This document shows positions 8,092-16,418 of a stretch of 64,000 nt of DNA, one piece after another. The notes below the pieces were generated by a model. That model was not told where the DNA came from, made no database searches, and saw only the letters and a list, made by a program, of their open reading frames with translations. The DNA lies in the NCBI RefSeq assembly GCF_026342355.1, contig NZ_JAPEMV010000003.1:806001-870000 (forward strand), written 5' to 3'. Made by a program: the position numbers and the translations under genes. The DNA comes from Streptomyces sp. NBC_00249 (GTDB lineage Bacteria; Actinomycetota; Actinomycetes; Streptomycetales; Streptomycetaceae). Positions within the stretch are counted from its first letter, which is position 1. Each line of letters starts with the position of its first letter.

Positions 8092-9291
8092 ATGACCCTA
8101 CAGCGACGACACGACCCGGACGAGCGCGGCTTCGCCAGCGACAACTACGCGGGTGCGCACCCCGAGGTCCTTGCGGCGATAGCCCTGGCCAACGGCGGCC
8201 ACCAGGTCAGCTACGGCGCCGACGTCTACACCGAGCGCCTCCAGGAAGTGGTGCGCGGCCACTTCGGCCCCACCGCGCACGCGTACCCGGTCTTCAACGG
8301 CACCGGCGCAAACGTGTTCGCGCTCCAGACCATGCTCGACCGCTGGGACGCCGTGGTCTGCGCCGCGTCGGCCCACATCAACGTCGACGAGGGCGGGGCG
8401 CCCGAGAAGGTCGCCGGGATCAAGCTCCTGACGGTGCCCACATGGGACGGCAAGCTCACCCCTGAGCTGATCGACCGTCAGGCATGGGGCTTCGAGGACG
8501 AGCACCGGGCCCGGCCCAGGGTCGTCTCGATCGCCCAGTCCACCGAGCTCGGCACCTGCTACACGCCGGACGAGATCCGTGCGATCTGCGACCACGCGCA
8601 CGACCTCGGCATGCTCGTCTACCTGGACGGCGCCCGGCTCGCCAACGCCGCCGCCACCCTCGGCGTGTCCCTGCGTGAGATGACCACCGACGCCGGCGTG
8701 GACGTCCTCTCGCTCGGCGGCACCAAGAACGGGCTGCTCTTCGGCGAGGTGGTGATCGTGCTCAACGAGAACGCGGTGCGCGGCATGGCCCACCTGCGCA
8801 AGACGAGCATGCAGCTGGGCTCCAAGATGCGTTTCATGTCGGTGCAGTTCGAGGCGCTGCTCAGCGGCGACCTCTGGCTGCGCTCGGCGGCCCGCTCCAA
8901 CGCGATGACCCAGCGTCTGTACGAGGCGGTGCGCGAACTGCCGGGCCTGGAGATCTCCCGCCCGGTGCAGGCCAACCAGATCTTCGCCGTCCTGCCGCCG
9001 GCCGTCACCGAGCGTCTCCAGAAGCGTTTCCGCTTCTACACCTGGGACGAGCAGGCCGGCGAGGTCCGCTGGATGACCTCCTTCGACACCACCGAGGACG
9101 ACGTGGACGCGTTCGCGGCGGCGATAGCGGAGGAACTGGCGGCGGAGCGAGGCCAAGGGCCGACGGGCGCGCTGACCACGGCCGAGCGCGAGGAACTGAT
9201 GCAACTGCGCCGTAAAGTCCGCGAGATGGAAGAGACGATCGAAGTACTGGGGAAAGCGCCCGCCCTCTCCGCGAACCGCAAGACGAACTAG
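8092..9291 (+). CDS. Beta-eliminating lyase / threonine aldolase family PLP enzyme with foreign C-terminal tail
   Basis: 399 residues. Residues 1 to about 350 are a fold-type I PLP enzyme of the low-specificity threonine aldolase/tyrosine phenol-lyase family: PLP lysine is Lys212 in GGTKNG, and the cofactor aspartate is Asp179 in YLDGARLAN. Family members split beta-hydroxy amino acids into glycine and an aldehyde, or run the reverse. In this operon glycine is a predicted substrate of the MetRS-like enzyme, so glycine supply is a natural role; an aldol step on the product is an alternative. It lies 70 bases after the exporter with only a weak ribosome binding site. The last 39 residues look like an IS3-family OrfA tail, not part of the aldolase. 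Confidence 0.8.
   Translation: MTLQRRHDPDERGFASDNYAGAHPEVLAAIALANGGHQVSYGADVYTERLQEVVRGHFGPTAHAYPVFNGTGANVFALQTMLDRWDAVVCAASAHINVDEGGAPEKVAGIKLLTVPTWDGKLTPELIDRQAWGFEDEHRARPRVVSIAQSTELGTCYTPDEIRAICDHAHDLGMLVYLDGARLANAAATLGVSLREMTTDAGVDVLSLGGTKNGLLFGEVVIVLNENAVRGMAHLRKTSMQLGSKMRFMSVQFEALLSGDLWLRSAARSNAMTQRLYEAVRELPGLEISRPVQANQIFAVLPPAVTERLQKRFRFYTWDEQAGEVRWMTSFDTTEDDVDAFAAAIAEELAAERGQGPTGALTTAEREELMQLRRKVREMEETIEVLGKAPALSANRKTN
9172..9291 (+). mobile_element. IS3-family OrfA C-terminal remnant fused in frame
   Basis: Residues 361-399 of the PLP enzyme read as the charged leucine-zipper end of IS3 OrfA: TTAEREEL, then LRRKVREMEETIEVLGK, then an A-rich end. The typical OrfA pattern is EREEL-x2-LRRENRELRxExEILKKA. 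No OrfB or inverted repeat is visible downstream. It probably marks the right boundary of the hydrazine cluster. The assignment rests on pattern memory only. Confidence 0.6.
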
Positions 9292-9303
9292 CCGGCGGCA
9301 GAA

Positions 9304-9338
9304 GCCCGGGGGCCGGTCGAGCGTTCTGGCCCCCGGGC
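9304..9338 (+). terminator. Terminator hairpin after the hydrazine operon
   Basis: A perfect 11-bp stem (GCCCGGGGGCC pairing with GGCCCCCGGGC) with a 13-nt loop starts 13 bases after the stop codon. No T-run follows, as is common in Streptomyces. Confidence 0.75.
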
Positions 9339-9593
9339 AGGAGAAGCACGAAGAGGTCGTCCAGTTCCAGGTCTTACGGCTCGTCAGCATGCTCGGTGAC
9401 CACGTGAGGAGGCTGCTCCGTCGCTGCCACGACCGGCCAGCTGAACGGGCCCGGGGGTGGTGGCCTCTGAAGTGAGAGCAGGCTGGCGACGACGCCTGAG
9501 CGTGCAGGACCGGACCACCGTCACCAACACCACCACCGGCCCGGTCTCACAGGCGAGCGGTAAGGGCGGCGGCATCCAGGACGATGGCAGGGT
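9339..9593. other. Gap between convergent genes, no gene seen
   Basis: About 255 bases with no supported ORF, ribosome binding site or recognisable repeat. It may hold degraded IS sequence adjoining the OrfA tail, but I cannot identify it. Confidence 0.5.
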
Positions 9594-11147
9594 TCACGGC
9601 GCCGGGGACCTCTTCGGCTCCTGGTCGCGTGGCGGACTCTGACAGGTCACGTCCCTCGCGGGGAGCCGGCCTGTGGTGAGGTAGGTGTTGACGGGGTCGT
9701 TGGCGCAGGAGGTGGGGTCGGTGAGGTACACGCCGTGGCCCTGCCCGCCCTTCGCCAGCACCATCCGCGAGCCCTTCAGGGCGCGGTGCAGGCCCTGACC
9801 GCTGCTGAGCGGGGTCATCGGATCCCACTCGTTCTGCACGGTCAGCACCTTCGCCTGGTGCGTCATGGGCGTCGCGGCCTCCAACGGCCGCTGCCAGAAG
9901 GCGCAGGGCTTGATGTTCGACGCGAAGTCCCCGTACAGCGGGTACTTCACCCTGTCCTGCACCGCGTCCCGCGCGTACTGCTCGGGGTCGCGCGGCCAGT
10001 TCTCCGTGTCCCCGCACACCACGGACCAGTAGACGGCGGTGGCGTTGTCACCGGGGGCGGCCGCCGTGTCGGTATCCGGCCCGGCGGCCCCCCGGCCGCC
10101 GGCGAGGAGCCTCTTCACGTCCGCCACCCCGGCGTCCGCCGGCAGGGGAGTCCGCTCGGCTGCGGCTTTGAGGGACCTCGTGATGATCGAGGCCTCGACC
10201 GGGGAGTAGAACACTCCCGGGTCCCGGATGTCGTCACCCGTGATCTTCTGCCCGAAGTAGTCGATCGGTTCCCGGTCGGCGCGCGCCACCAGTGCCCAGA
10301 ACGTGTCGGACACCGCCTCGGGGGTCGCGCCGAGGCCGTACTCGGCCGAGCGCTCCGCCGCCCAGCGCGTCCACCGCTCGAAGGCCGGCCCGGAGCTGGT
10401 CGCCCACACCTGGTACATGCCGCGCCAGACGCGGTGCGGGTCCACTGAGCTGTCCAGCACGAAGCGGTCCGTCCGCTGCGGGAACATCTGGGAGTACACC
10501 GCGCCGAGGTAGGTCCCGTACGAGTAGCCCAGGTACGAGATCCTGCGCTCGCCCAGCGCGGCGCGGATCACGTCCATGTCGCGGGCCGTGTTGCGGGTGG
10601 TGATGTACGGGAGCACGTCACCGGCCTTCTCTCGGCACTTGTCCGCGACATTGCGCGCCCACGCCACGTCCGAGGCGAAGCGCTCGGGCCGGTACGCCCC
10701 GCCGATGCCCGTCTCGGTATGGTTCAGCCCGCAGGTGATCGGGCTGCTGGCCCCGACGCCGCGCGGGTCGAAGCCGATGAGGTCGTAGTGGTCCCGTACG
10801 TCCTTGGGCATCTCCGTGCTCATCCGCATCGGCCGGTAGAGTCCGGTGGTGCCGGGTCCGCCCGGGTTGAGGAGCATGACGCCGTGCCGCTTGGCCGGAT
10901 TGTCGCTCTTTACTCGGGATATCGCGAGGTCGATCGTGGGGCCTTGGGGGCGCTTGTAGTCGAGCGGGACCTTGAGGGCCGCGCACTCGTAGGTCGCCGG
11001 TTTGTCTGCGCTGCAGCGGTGCCAGGCGGGCTTCTGGCTCATGTACTCGGGGGTGGACTGGGCAGCGGATGCCTGGGGAACGGCCAGCTGGGACAGGGTG
11101 GTTGCGATGAGTCCGGCGGTCGCTAACAGCGGTGCGAGGCGCTTCAT
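9594..11147 (-). CDS. Secreted tripeptidyl aminopeptidase-type alpha/beta hydrolase
   Basis: 517 residues from the ATG preceded by AAGAGGGG; upstream in-frame codons are not protein-like. A signal peptide is evident (MKRLAPLL, hydrophobic core, ASAAQ cleavage region near 29). The hydrolase part has LLNPGGPG (oxyanion strand), GFDPRGVG, and the nucleophile elbow GYSYG with Ser209. The C-terminal TAP-like domain carries the Asp (NEWDPMTP) and His (GQGHGVY). Streptomyces Tap-type enzymes remove tripeptides from secreted protein N termini outside the cell. It stands alone, convergent with the hydrazine operon, and is probably not part of either cluster. Confidence 0.9.
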   Translation of the reverse strand: MKRLAPLLATAGLIATTLSQLAVPQASAAQSTPEYMSQKPAWHRCSADKPATYECAALKVPLDYKRPQGPTIDLAISRVKSDNPAKRHGVMLLNPGGPGTTGLYRPMRMSTEMPKDVRDHYDLIGFDPRGVGASSPITCGLNHTETGIGGAYRPERFASDVAWARNVADKCREKAGDVLPYITTRNTARDMDVIRAALGERRISYLGYSYGTYLGAVYSQMFPQRTDRFVLDSSVDPHRVWRGMYQVWATSSGPAFERWTRWAAERSAEYGLGATPEAVSDTFWALVARADREPIDYFGQKITGDDIRDPGVFYSPVEASIITRSLKAAAERTPLPADAGVADVKRLLAGGRGAAGPDTDTAAAPGDNATAVYWSVVCGDTENWPRDPEQYARDAVQDRVKYPLYGDFASNIKPCAFWQRPLEAATPMTHQAKVLTVQNEWDPMTPLSSGQGLHRALKGSRMVLAKGGQGHGVYLTDPTSCANDPVNTYLTTGRLPARDVTCQSPPRDQEPKRSPAP

Positions 11148-12209
11148 ACGTGCGGTGTCCCCTCTTTCGGAGATTGCGTGCCTGCCCACCGTGTTGCATC
11201 GGCGGGCGGGGCGAATCCCCCGTAAGGGCCACTCCTCGTACAACTCACGTACCATGCGATATCCGGACAGCTGGCCGACACGCGGCAGTGGGCCTGACGG
11301 CGCGTCGGCCGGACCGCGCCAGTCCGACAGAGGACCGGCTTGCCCGGCTGGTCCACCGGTGCGGACGCCGACACCCTCGCCGTCCTGTCCGCAGGCACGT
11401 TCGGACTGACCGTCAAGCACCTGGCCACGCCCGGAACGCCGCCCCTGGCCGTCCTCGGCGAGGCCCGCGTGATCGACCGGTTCCGGTCGGGCTCGGGAGG
11501 CCTACGCCTCACGCTGGCCTGGCCGGCCGGCCTGCGCGGCACCGCCGCCTCAGGTGCACGAGGCGGGCCGGTCCGGTGACGTGCTGGAGCCGGGCCCGTC
11601 CGGCGGGGCCGAGGACGGCCGGGCGGTTCAGGGAGATGCCGGGGTGGGCGAGGACGGCGTCGTGGAGCAGCCCGCACAGCTGATGGCGCGCGTAGGCCTG
11701 GGTGGTCGGGCATGCGGCGCTGTCGGCGGTGGCGGAGGCGATGGCCTCGGTGTCGTGGGTGAGGTGGGCCAGCATCAGTCCCAAGGCGGCCGTCTCACCG
11801 ACGATCTGCTGCGTACTGATCAGGCCCGGTAGCCACCCCCCCCGAAGTGCTCACGGTCAAGGAACGGCAGGACAGCGGGGCGACGGCGCCGCGGTGGTCC
11901 GACCAGGCGTTCCGGCGGAGCCAGCCGTTGCTGCCGCCCGGCGACCAGTCAGGTTGTGGCGCGCACGGTTTCGGAGAAGGCGTTGAAGAAGCCCCTCGTG
12001 GGCTTGTGCTGGTCAGCTGGGCAGAGACGGCCCTTCAACCGCCCAGGCTGGCGGCGAGCGCCTTGGCGTACTTCGTGACGGCGTCCCACAGAGGTCGCGT
12101 TCTCCCAGTGTTTCATCCCAGGAACTGTGGTTTGTGGGGCCTCGGAGAAGTCGTCACCACCGTCGCTGCACGGTGGCGAGCCGCCAGTAGGGGACCCCCA
12201 GCAGGCAGT
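11148..12209. pseudogene. Degraded region, no intact gene
   Basis: About 1.06 kb without a convincing gene. Short stretches look formerly coding: + strand 11340-11500 (LAVLSAGTFGLTVKHL...), - strand 11509-11830 (GLMLAHLTHDTEAIAS... HQLCGLLHDAVLAHPG) and a - strand C-terminal-like end near 12040-12110 (WDAVTKYAKALAAS). None has a start with ribosome binding site, and frames change. A run of eight C lies near 11834. I do not recognise a family for any of them. Confidence 0.45.
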
Positions 12210-12812
12210 TCAAGTGCTTGGGGCGATTGCGTTGTCGCCGTTCGCATCAGGAGCGGCGGCGCTGCGGCGGGCACGCAGCGCGCGGACCCTGCCCCGGCTC
12301 GCACACGACGCGGACGGGCACCAACGCCGGCGGCCAGGCGGATCGATGAAGACGCCCCGGCAGTCGTGTTCCGGGCAGCTCTTCAACGCACGTCGGTCCG
12401 AGCTGCTCAGCTGGTCCACCGCCTGACGGGAGATGCGGGCGAGGGCGTCCACGGTTGTCGTCGGTGGTTCGCGTCGCAGTCGGTCGTCCGCTGTCAGCCG
12501 GATCGGGTCGTCGTGTCGGGACAGGAACCCGGCCAAGTCCGCCACGGCGTCTGCTGGCGGCGGCTGCTCATGGACGGTTGCCAACGCCAGGACGCGCAGG
12601 GTCTCCCGCAGCTGCCGCGCCTGTTCCAGGTCGCCATGGTCCGGTGGCCGGGCCGGGGACAGCTCGCAGTGCTCCAGCCATTCAGCGAGCCGGGCAGGCG
12701 TGGCGAGCCGCTCCACCGGCTCCGCGCTGAACGAGCGGCCTTTGGTGGCGAGCAGGTTCAACCAGATGGCACCGCAATCGAAGCGGAAGGCGTACTTGTC
12801 TTCTTTGGCCAC
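12210..12812 (-). CDS. CGNR zinc-finger protein (ABATE-type), predicted regulator
   Basis: 200 residues. The N-terminal part (FRFDCGAIWLNLLAT) matches the ABATE/DUF1470 domain; the C-terminal part (CPEHDCRGVFID...RRWCPSASCASRGRV) is the CGNR zinc finger, although the usual CGNR tetrapeptide reads CASR here. Proteins of this type are putative stress-linked transcription factors. It is transcribed divergently from the decarboxylase-like/phosphotriesterase-like pair, and the gap between them holds two copies of a GTAACG-N7-CGTTAC palindrome. I infer that it binds them and controls both directions. Confidence 0.8.
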   Translation of the reverse strand: MAKEDKYAFRFDCGAIWLNLLATKGRSFSAEPVERLATPARLAEWLEHCELSPARPPDHGDLEQARQLRETLRVLALATVHEQPPPADAVADLAGFLSRHDDPIRLTADDRLRREPPTTTVDALARISRQAVDQLSSSDRRALKSCPEHDCRGVFIDPPGRRRWCPSASCASRGRVRALRARRSAAAPDANGDNAIAPST

Positions 12813-12821
12813 GCCGACAGT

Positions 12822-12840
12822 GTAACGCTTCAGCCGTTAC
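12822..12840. promoter_or_regulatory. Operator copy 1, GTAACG-N7-CGTTAC
   Basis: Perfect 6-bp inverted half-sites separated by seven bases, immediately upstream of the CGNR gene. Same spacing and nearly the same spacer as copy 2. Confidence 0.7.
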
Positions 12841-12856
12841 TCCTGCTAGCGTCTCC

Positions 12857-12875
12857 GTAACGCTTGAACCGTTAC
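12857..12875. promoter_or_regulatory. Operator copy 2, GTAACG-N7-CGTTAC
   Basis: Second copy, 35 bp centre-to-centre from the first and 22 bp upstream of the + strand start. The spacer differs from copy 1 at two positions. Probable site for the adjacent CGNR protein. Confidence 0.7.
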
Positions 12876-12896
12876 GAAATCGGTGGAGGACACGGC

Positions 12897-13325
12897 ATGG
12901 CGACGAACCCTGCCCTCTCGGAGCAGCTGACACAGACCCGCCTGGATCGCGATGAGGGATACCGGATGCTGAACCTTCTCCAAGACGAGGCCACCCAGCG
13001 GGCGACCCTGCCGGGACTGGAGCAGATCGCCCCCGGATACGCCGACTGGATCATCACCACCCTGTTCGGCGGCACCTACCTACGCGAAGGGTTGTCGTTG
13101 CGCGACCGGCAGTTGGTCAACCTGGCCGCCCTCACCGCACTCGGCGGCGTGGACCCGCAGCTGACCGGCCACATCAAGACCGGGCTAAGGATCGGGATGA
13201 CCCGCCAGCAGATCGTCGAGGTCTTCGTTCACCTGGCGCCCTACATCGGCGTGCCCAAGGCGCTGGCCGGACTACGTGTTGCGGCAGCCGCACTGGCCGA
13301 CGCCGAGCAGGGGAGTGCGGGATGA
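12897..13325 (+). CDS. Carboxymuconolactone decarboxylase (AhpD-like) family protein
   Basis: 142 residues from the ATG preceded by GGTGGAGGA; an upstream in-frame ATG at 12864 lies inside an operator and has no ribosome binding site. The CMD fold is supported by LSLRDRQLVNLAALTALGG and TRQQIVEVFVHLAPYIGVPKAL. There is no CxxC pair, so an AhpD-type peroxidase role is not supported. The stop overlaps the next start (ATGA), so it is co-transcribed with a phosphotriesterase-like hydrolase. This suggests a small catabolic or detoxification operon, perhaps for a lactone, under control of the CGNR protein. Confidence 0.85.
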   Translation: MATNPALSEQLTQTRLDRDEGYRMLNLLQDEATQRATLPGLEQIAPGYADWIITTLFGGTYLREGLSLRDRQLVNLAALTALGGVDPQLTGHIKTGLRIGMTRQQIVEVFVHLAPYIGVPKALAGLRVAAAALADAEQGSAG

Positions 13326-14230
13326 ACGCGCCGGCGATCCGGACCGTGCTCGGGGACATCGCGCCCGAAGAGCTGGGCACGTGCGACGCCCACGACCACC
13401 TGTTCATCGGCTCGCCCCTGCTCCCGGGCCAGGAACTGGACGACGCCGAAGCCGCACTTGCCGAACTGAACGCCTTCGCCGCGCACGGCGGAGGCGCGGT
13501 CGTGCAGTGGACACCCTGGGGAATGGGGCCACGAGCCGAGGAACTCCCCGCCCTGTCACGGCGGTCCGGCGTCCACGTCATCTCCGCCACCGGATTGCAC
13601 CAGGCAAGGCACTATGGCCAGGACGAGCTGGAAGGTGTTCGCGACGGGCTGGCTGAGCTGTTCGTCGAGGAGCTGACCAGCGGCCCCGTGAAGGCCGGGC
13701 TGATCAAGGTCGCCGGGGCCTATCACCGCCTGGACGACCACGCCCGGCACGTCATGGCCGCCGCCGCCGAGGCGCACCACGCCACCGACGCGCCCATCGG
13801 CGTCCACCTGGAGGCTGGAACCGCCGCCCTGGACGTGCTCGAGCTGCTGTGCGGATCACACGGGGTCGAACCACGCCGTGTGATCCTCGGGCACCTGCAT
13901 CGATTCCCGGACACCAGAATCCACCGGCAGGTCGCCGAAGCCGGCGCCTTCCTGGCATTCGATGGCCCGTCCCGCGTGCACCATGGCACCGACTGGCGTT
14001 TGCTGGACTCCCTTGCCGCCCTCGCCGACGCCGGTCACGTCCGCCAGGTCCTGCTCGGGGGTGACACGGTCACATCGGCGGCCAGATCCACTGCGGACGG
14101 CCCGGGCATGCCGTTCCTGCTGAGCGGCCTGCGTCCGCGGATCGAGAGCGAACTGGGCCCCGACATCGCATCTGTGATCTTCACCGAGAACCCGGCCCGC
14201 GCGTTCGCGGCGCAGTGGCGGCAGCCATAG
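13322..14230 (+). CDS. Phosphotriesterase-like (amidohydrolase) family hydrolase
   Basis: 302 residues. The TIM-barrel metallo-hydrolase signature is present: HxH in CDAHDHLF near residue 23, a lysine in GLIKVAGA as candidate carboxylated metal bridge, His in GVHLEAG and ILGHLHR, and Asp in LLGGDTVTS. Family members hydrolyse lactones or phosphotriesters; bacterial relatives are often lactonases. The gene overlaps the CMD gene. No signal peptide is seen, so it is probably cytoplasmic. Substrate unknown; coupling to a CMD protein favours a lactone over an organophosphate. Confidence 0.85.
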   Translation: MNAPAIRTVLGDIAPEELGTCDAHDHLFIGSPLLPGQELDDAEAALAELNAFAAHGGGAVVQWTPWGMGPRAEELPALSRRSGVHVISATGLHQARHYGQDELEGVRDGLAELFVEELTSGPVKAGLIKVAGAYHRLDDHARHVMAAAAEAHHATDAPIGVHLEAGTAALDVLELLCGSHGVEPRRVILGHLHRFPDTRIHRQVAEAGAFLAFDGPSRVHHGTDWRLLDSLAALADAGHVRQVLLGGDTVTSAARSTADGPGMPFLLSGLRPRIESELGPDIASVIFTENPARAFAAQWRQP

Positions 14231-15049
14231 CCCGCAAGCGGCGCCGACTGCTCCGCACAGTCGCTGTCACCCCCGCCTCGTCCAGGAACTGGCGACAGTT
14301 GAAACGCTCGCGTGTGTGCAGATTCCCTGGGGCTCTCGGTCACCCGATCGAGGCTGAGCTGCCCCGGAGGGGGAGGCCGGTACGCCGATTGCGGTGCGGC
14401 CGCTGATCGTGGCGCCGAGCGGCCCGCCCCGCTACGGGTGTCGAGTCCCGAACTGTTCGAGCCGGTCACCGTGGACGTTTGTCGGCGCTGGATCAGCCGA
14501 ATGGCTGACGCCCAGGAAGGGTGAAGAGCCCGGGACGGCCGGACGGAGGAATTCCGACCTGGTCTCCCGGGCACTTGACGCTGATGCACGCAAATGCCTG
14601 GTCCGCTCGGCGCCGGGTGACTGGTTATCGGCAGCAGTCGCATCCGCTGCGCCGGTCGAAGCCCGGCCATGGTGGCCTGAGGATGGGCCCGCGCCTCGGG
14701 TGTGGGTGTGACCAGCGGGGGACCCTGTCTCTTTGGTCAAGGTGGCGGGGTGGGTGCCGGGCGGGGAGGCTGCCTGGCACTGTGACTGCGTCCGTGTGAC
14801 TACTGCGGTCACCCGGTCTTGATCGACTCGGTCGACCAGTAGGCCCTTGGGGAGGATCGGACCGGTGAGTAGCGACTCCGCTAAGCGGTGGCGGGCGTAG
14901 CCGTCGACCGCTGGCGTAACGCGGCGAAGTCGGCCTGCGTGGTCTCGACGCCTGCGTGCGGCCGTCGGAGGCCGTCCGTCGGCCGGCGGGCGGGGTGGTA
15001 GGGCGGCGCGGTCACATCTTTTGAGGACGATGCGCAACCGTTTCGCCGT
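14231..15049. other. Intergenic gap, no gene seen
   Basis: About 820 bases. Open frames exist on both strands but none has a start with a ribosome binding site or a protein-like composition that I can support. No terminator stronger than background was seen after the hydrolase gene. Confidence 0.5.
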
Positions 15050-15071
15050 CCTGCATGTCCCACCATGCAGG
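15050..15071. promoter_or_regulatory. Inverted repeat upstream of SapA-like gene
   Basis: CCTGCATG and CATGCAGG, perfect 8-bp arms with six bases between, ending 33 bases before the start codon. It could be an operator or a 5'-leader hairpin. Confidence 0.5.
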
Positions 15072-15104
15072 AGCGACCAACTCCAATGACCACCGGGGGG
15101 AAAC

Positions 15105-15554
15105 ATGAGATTCACCCGTTCCGTCCTGACCACCACCGCATTCGCCGCCCTGGCCCTGGGGGCCACGACCGCGCTGGCGGCGCCCGCCACCGCCGCGCCG
15201 AACACCACGCCGCAGAAGGTCTGCGGAAGCGCCTACAAGACCGTGAACTCGGCCGCCATCGGCTCGCTGGGCACCGTCTACCTGACGTACAACGCCTCGA
15301 ACGGCAAGAACTGCGTCGCGACCATCCGCAACAACCCGGGTGCGGCCGTGGACATGGCCCTCTGGATCGAAGTCCCCGAAACCTGGGAGCGGGGCGAGGA
15401 CTACGGCCGGTACACGTCGTACGCGGGCCCGGCCTACGTGTACGGCAAGGGCCACTGCGTCGACTGGGGTGGGGGCATCAGCAACGTGCACGTGCAGGTG
15501 TACAACTCCAACTGTGGCGCGCTCAAGGAGCACCGGGTCACCGAGGTCCGCTGA
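15105..15554 (+). CDS. Secreted SapA-like (spore-associated) protein
   Basis: 149 residues with a clear signal peptide (MRFTRSVLTTTAF, hydrophobic core, cleavage near ATAAPN). The mature part starts with VCGSAYKTVNS, continues IGSLGTVYLTYN and GKNCVATIRN, and ends with HCVDWGGGISN and YNSNCG. This matches my memory of Streptomyces spore-associated protein A, a small extracellular protein; four cysteines could make two disulfides. The ribosome binding site GGGGGGA lies close to the ATG. It appears monocistronic. Its biological role is not established. Confidence 0.75.
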   Translation: MRFTRSVLTTTAFAALALGATTALAAPATAAPNTTPQKVCGSAYKTVNSAAIGSLGTVYLTYNASNGKNCVATIRNNPGAAVDMALWIEVPETWERGEDYGRYTSYAGPAYVYGKGHCVDWGGGISNVHVQVYNSNCGALKEHRVTEVR

Positions 15555-15789
15555 CCCGAACTCCTCCTGACCGCGACGTTCTGTGCCGTCGTGCCGTCGT
15601 GCCGTCGTCGGGGGCGGGACCTACGACCCGACGACCGCACGGGAACCGCCGTGGTCCGGCTCGCCCCGGCAGACTCGCCGAGTTCTGCCGGGGCGAGGGT
15701 GCGTCCGGCCCCCTCCCTCGGGTGCGCGGCCGTCCGGTCGGCGCGTCGCCGCAACCGGGGCACCTGGAGCAGATGCGGTCCTGGTTCGG

Positions 15790-16013
15790 CCGACCGCACT
15801 CACCCGGACCGACATCCAGCTGCTCGGCGGCGAAACGGACCACCGCCTCCGGGACCACGGACAGGTCCTCGGTGGGGACACCCCGAGCATCCGTACGCAG
15901 CCCCACTGCACCGCCCACCCCAGCCGGTTCGCCGGCGCCCGCTTCGACCGCGCCGCCTCCAGCGCCTTCGCATCGAGGCGGAAGGACTGCTCCAGCTCCC
16001 CGGGCGAAGGAGA
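15790..16013 (-). pseudogene. Tn3-family transposase fragment (DUF4158 region), frameshifted
   Basis: In the - strand, one frame reads SPGELEQSFRLDAKALEAAR and then NRLGWAVQWGCVRMLGV. After about 15873 the reading continues in another frame as PTEDLSVVPEAVVRFAAEQL. Together these match the N-terminal DUF4158 region of Tn3 transposases. Only about 75 residues of a roughly 1000-residue protein remain, with one frameshift; it is dead. Confidence 0.7.
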
Positions 16014-16021
16014 AGCGGCGA

Positions 16022-16318
16022 ACTTGTTCGCACTGCGGAAGGGCGTCGTGGTGCCGGCCGAGTTGGTTGTAGGTGACCGCGAGGTTGGCACGGGCCCAGT
16101 GGGTCTCGAGGTGGCTGTCGCCGAAGACGCGGATGGGCGCTGCCAGGACCTGCTCCTCCAGTCGGAGAGCTGTGCCGTAGTCGCCGAGGTGGCAGTAAGT
16201 AGCAGCGAGGTAGGCGCGCGCTATACGGGTGCTGGCGTGATCGGCAAGATCACCCCGCAGGTCCTCGCGAAGCTGGGACACCGCGCGGTGCAGTTCCCAC
16301 AGCGTCGGCTCGGCGCTC
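16022..16318 (-). pseudogene. TPR-protein fragment
   Basis: On the - strand, protein-like text with two tetratricopeptide-type units is visible (ARAYLAATYCHLGDYGTAL and ARANLAVTYNQLGRHHDALP). It runs directly into the Tn3 fragment without a proper end and has no start. It looks like the surviving middle of a kinesin-light-chain-type TPR protein broken by the transposon. Confidence 0.6.
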
Positions 16319-16418
16319 GGCGCTCGGCGGCACGGACACGGGTCATCACTCCGGGAAGCCCCACGCCTGATCCGATCGTACGTGTGCGGGATGGACGGCC
16401 TGGGCGGACGCATGCCTT

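Noticed and set aside
11834..11842. Run of eight C as a possible regulatory or slippage site
   Set aside because: It lies in a degraded region with no gene to act on.
14432..15208. 258-codon - strand frame upstream of the SapA-like gene
   Set aside because: It runs antisense through the SapA signal peptide, and its composition is not protein-like elsewhere.
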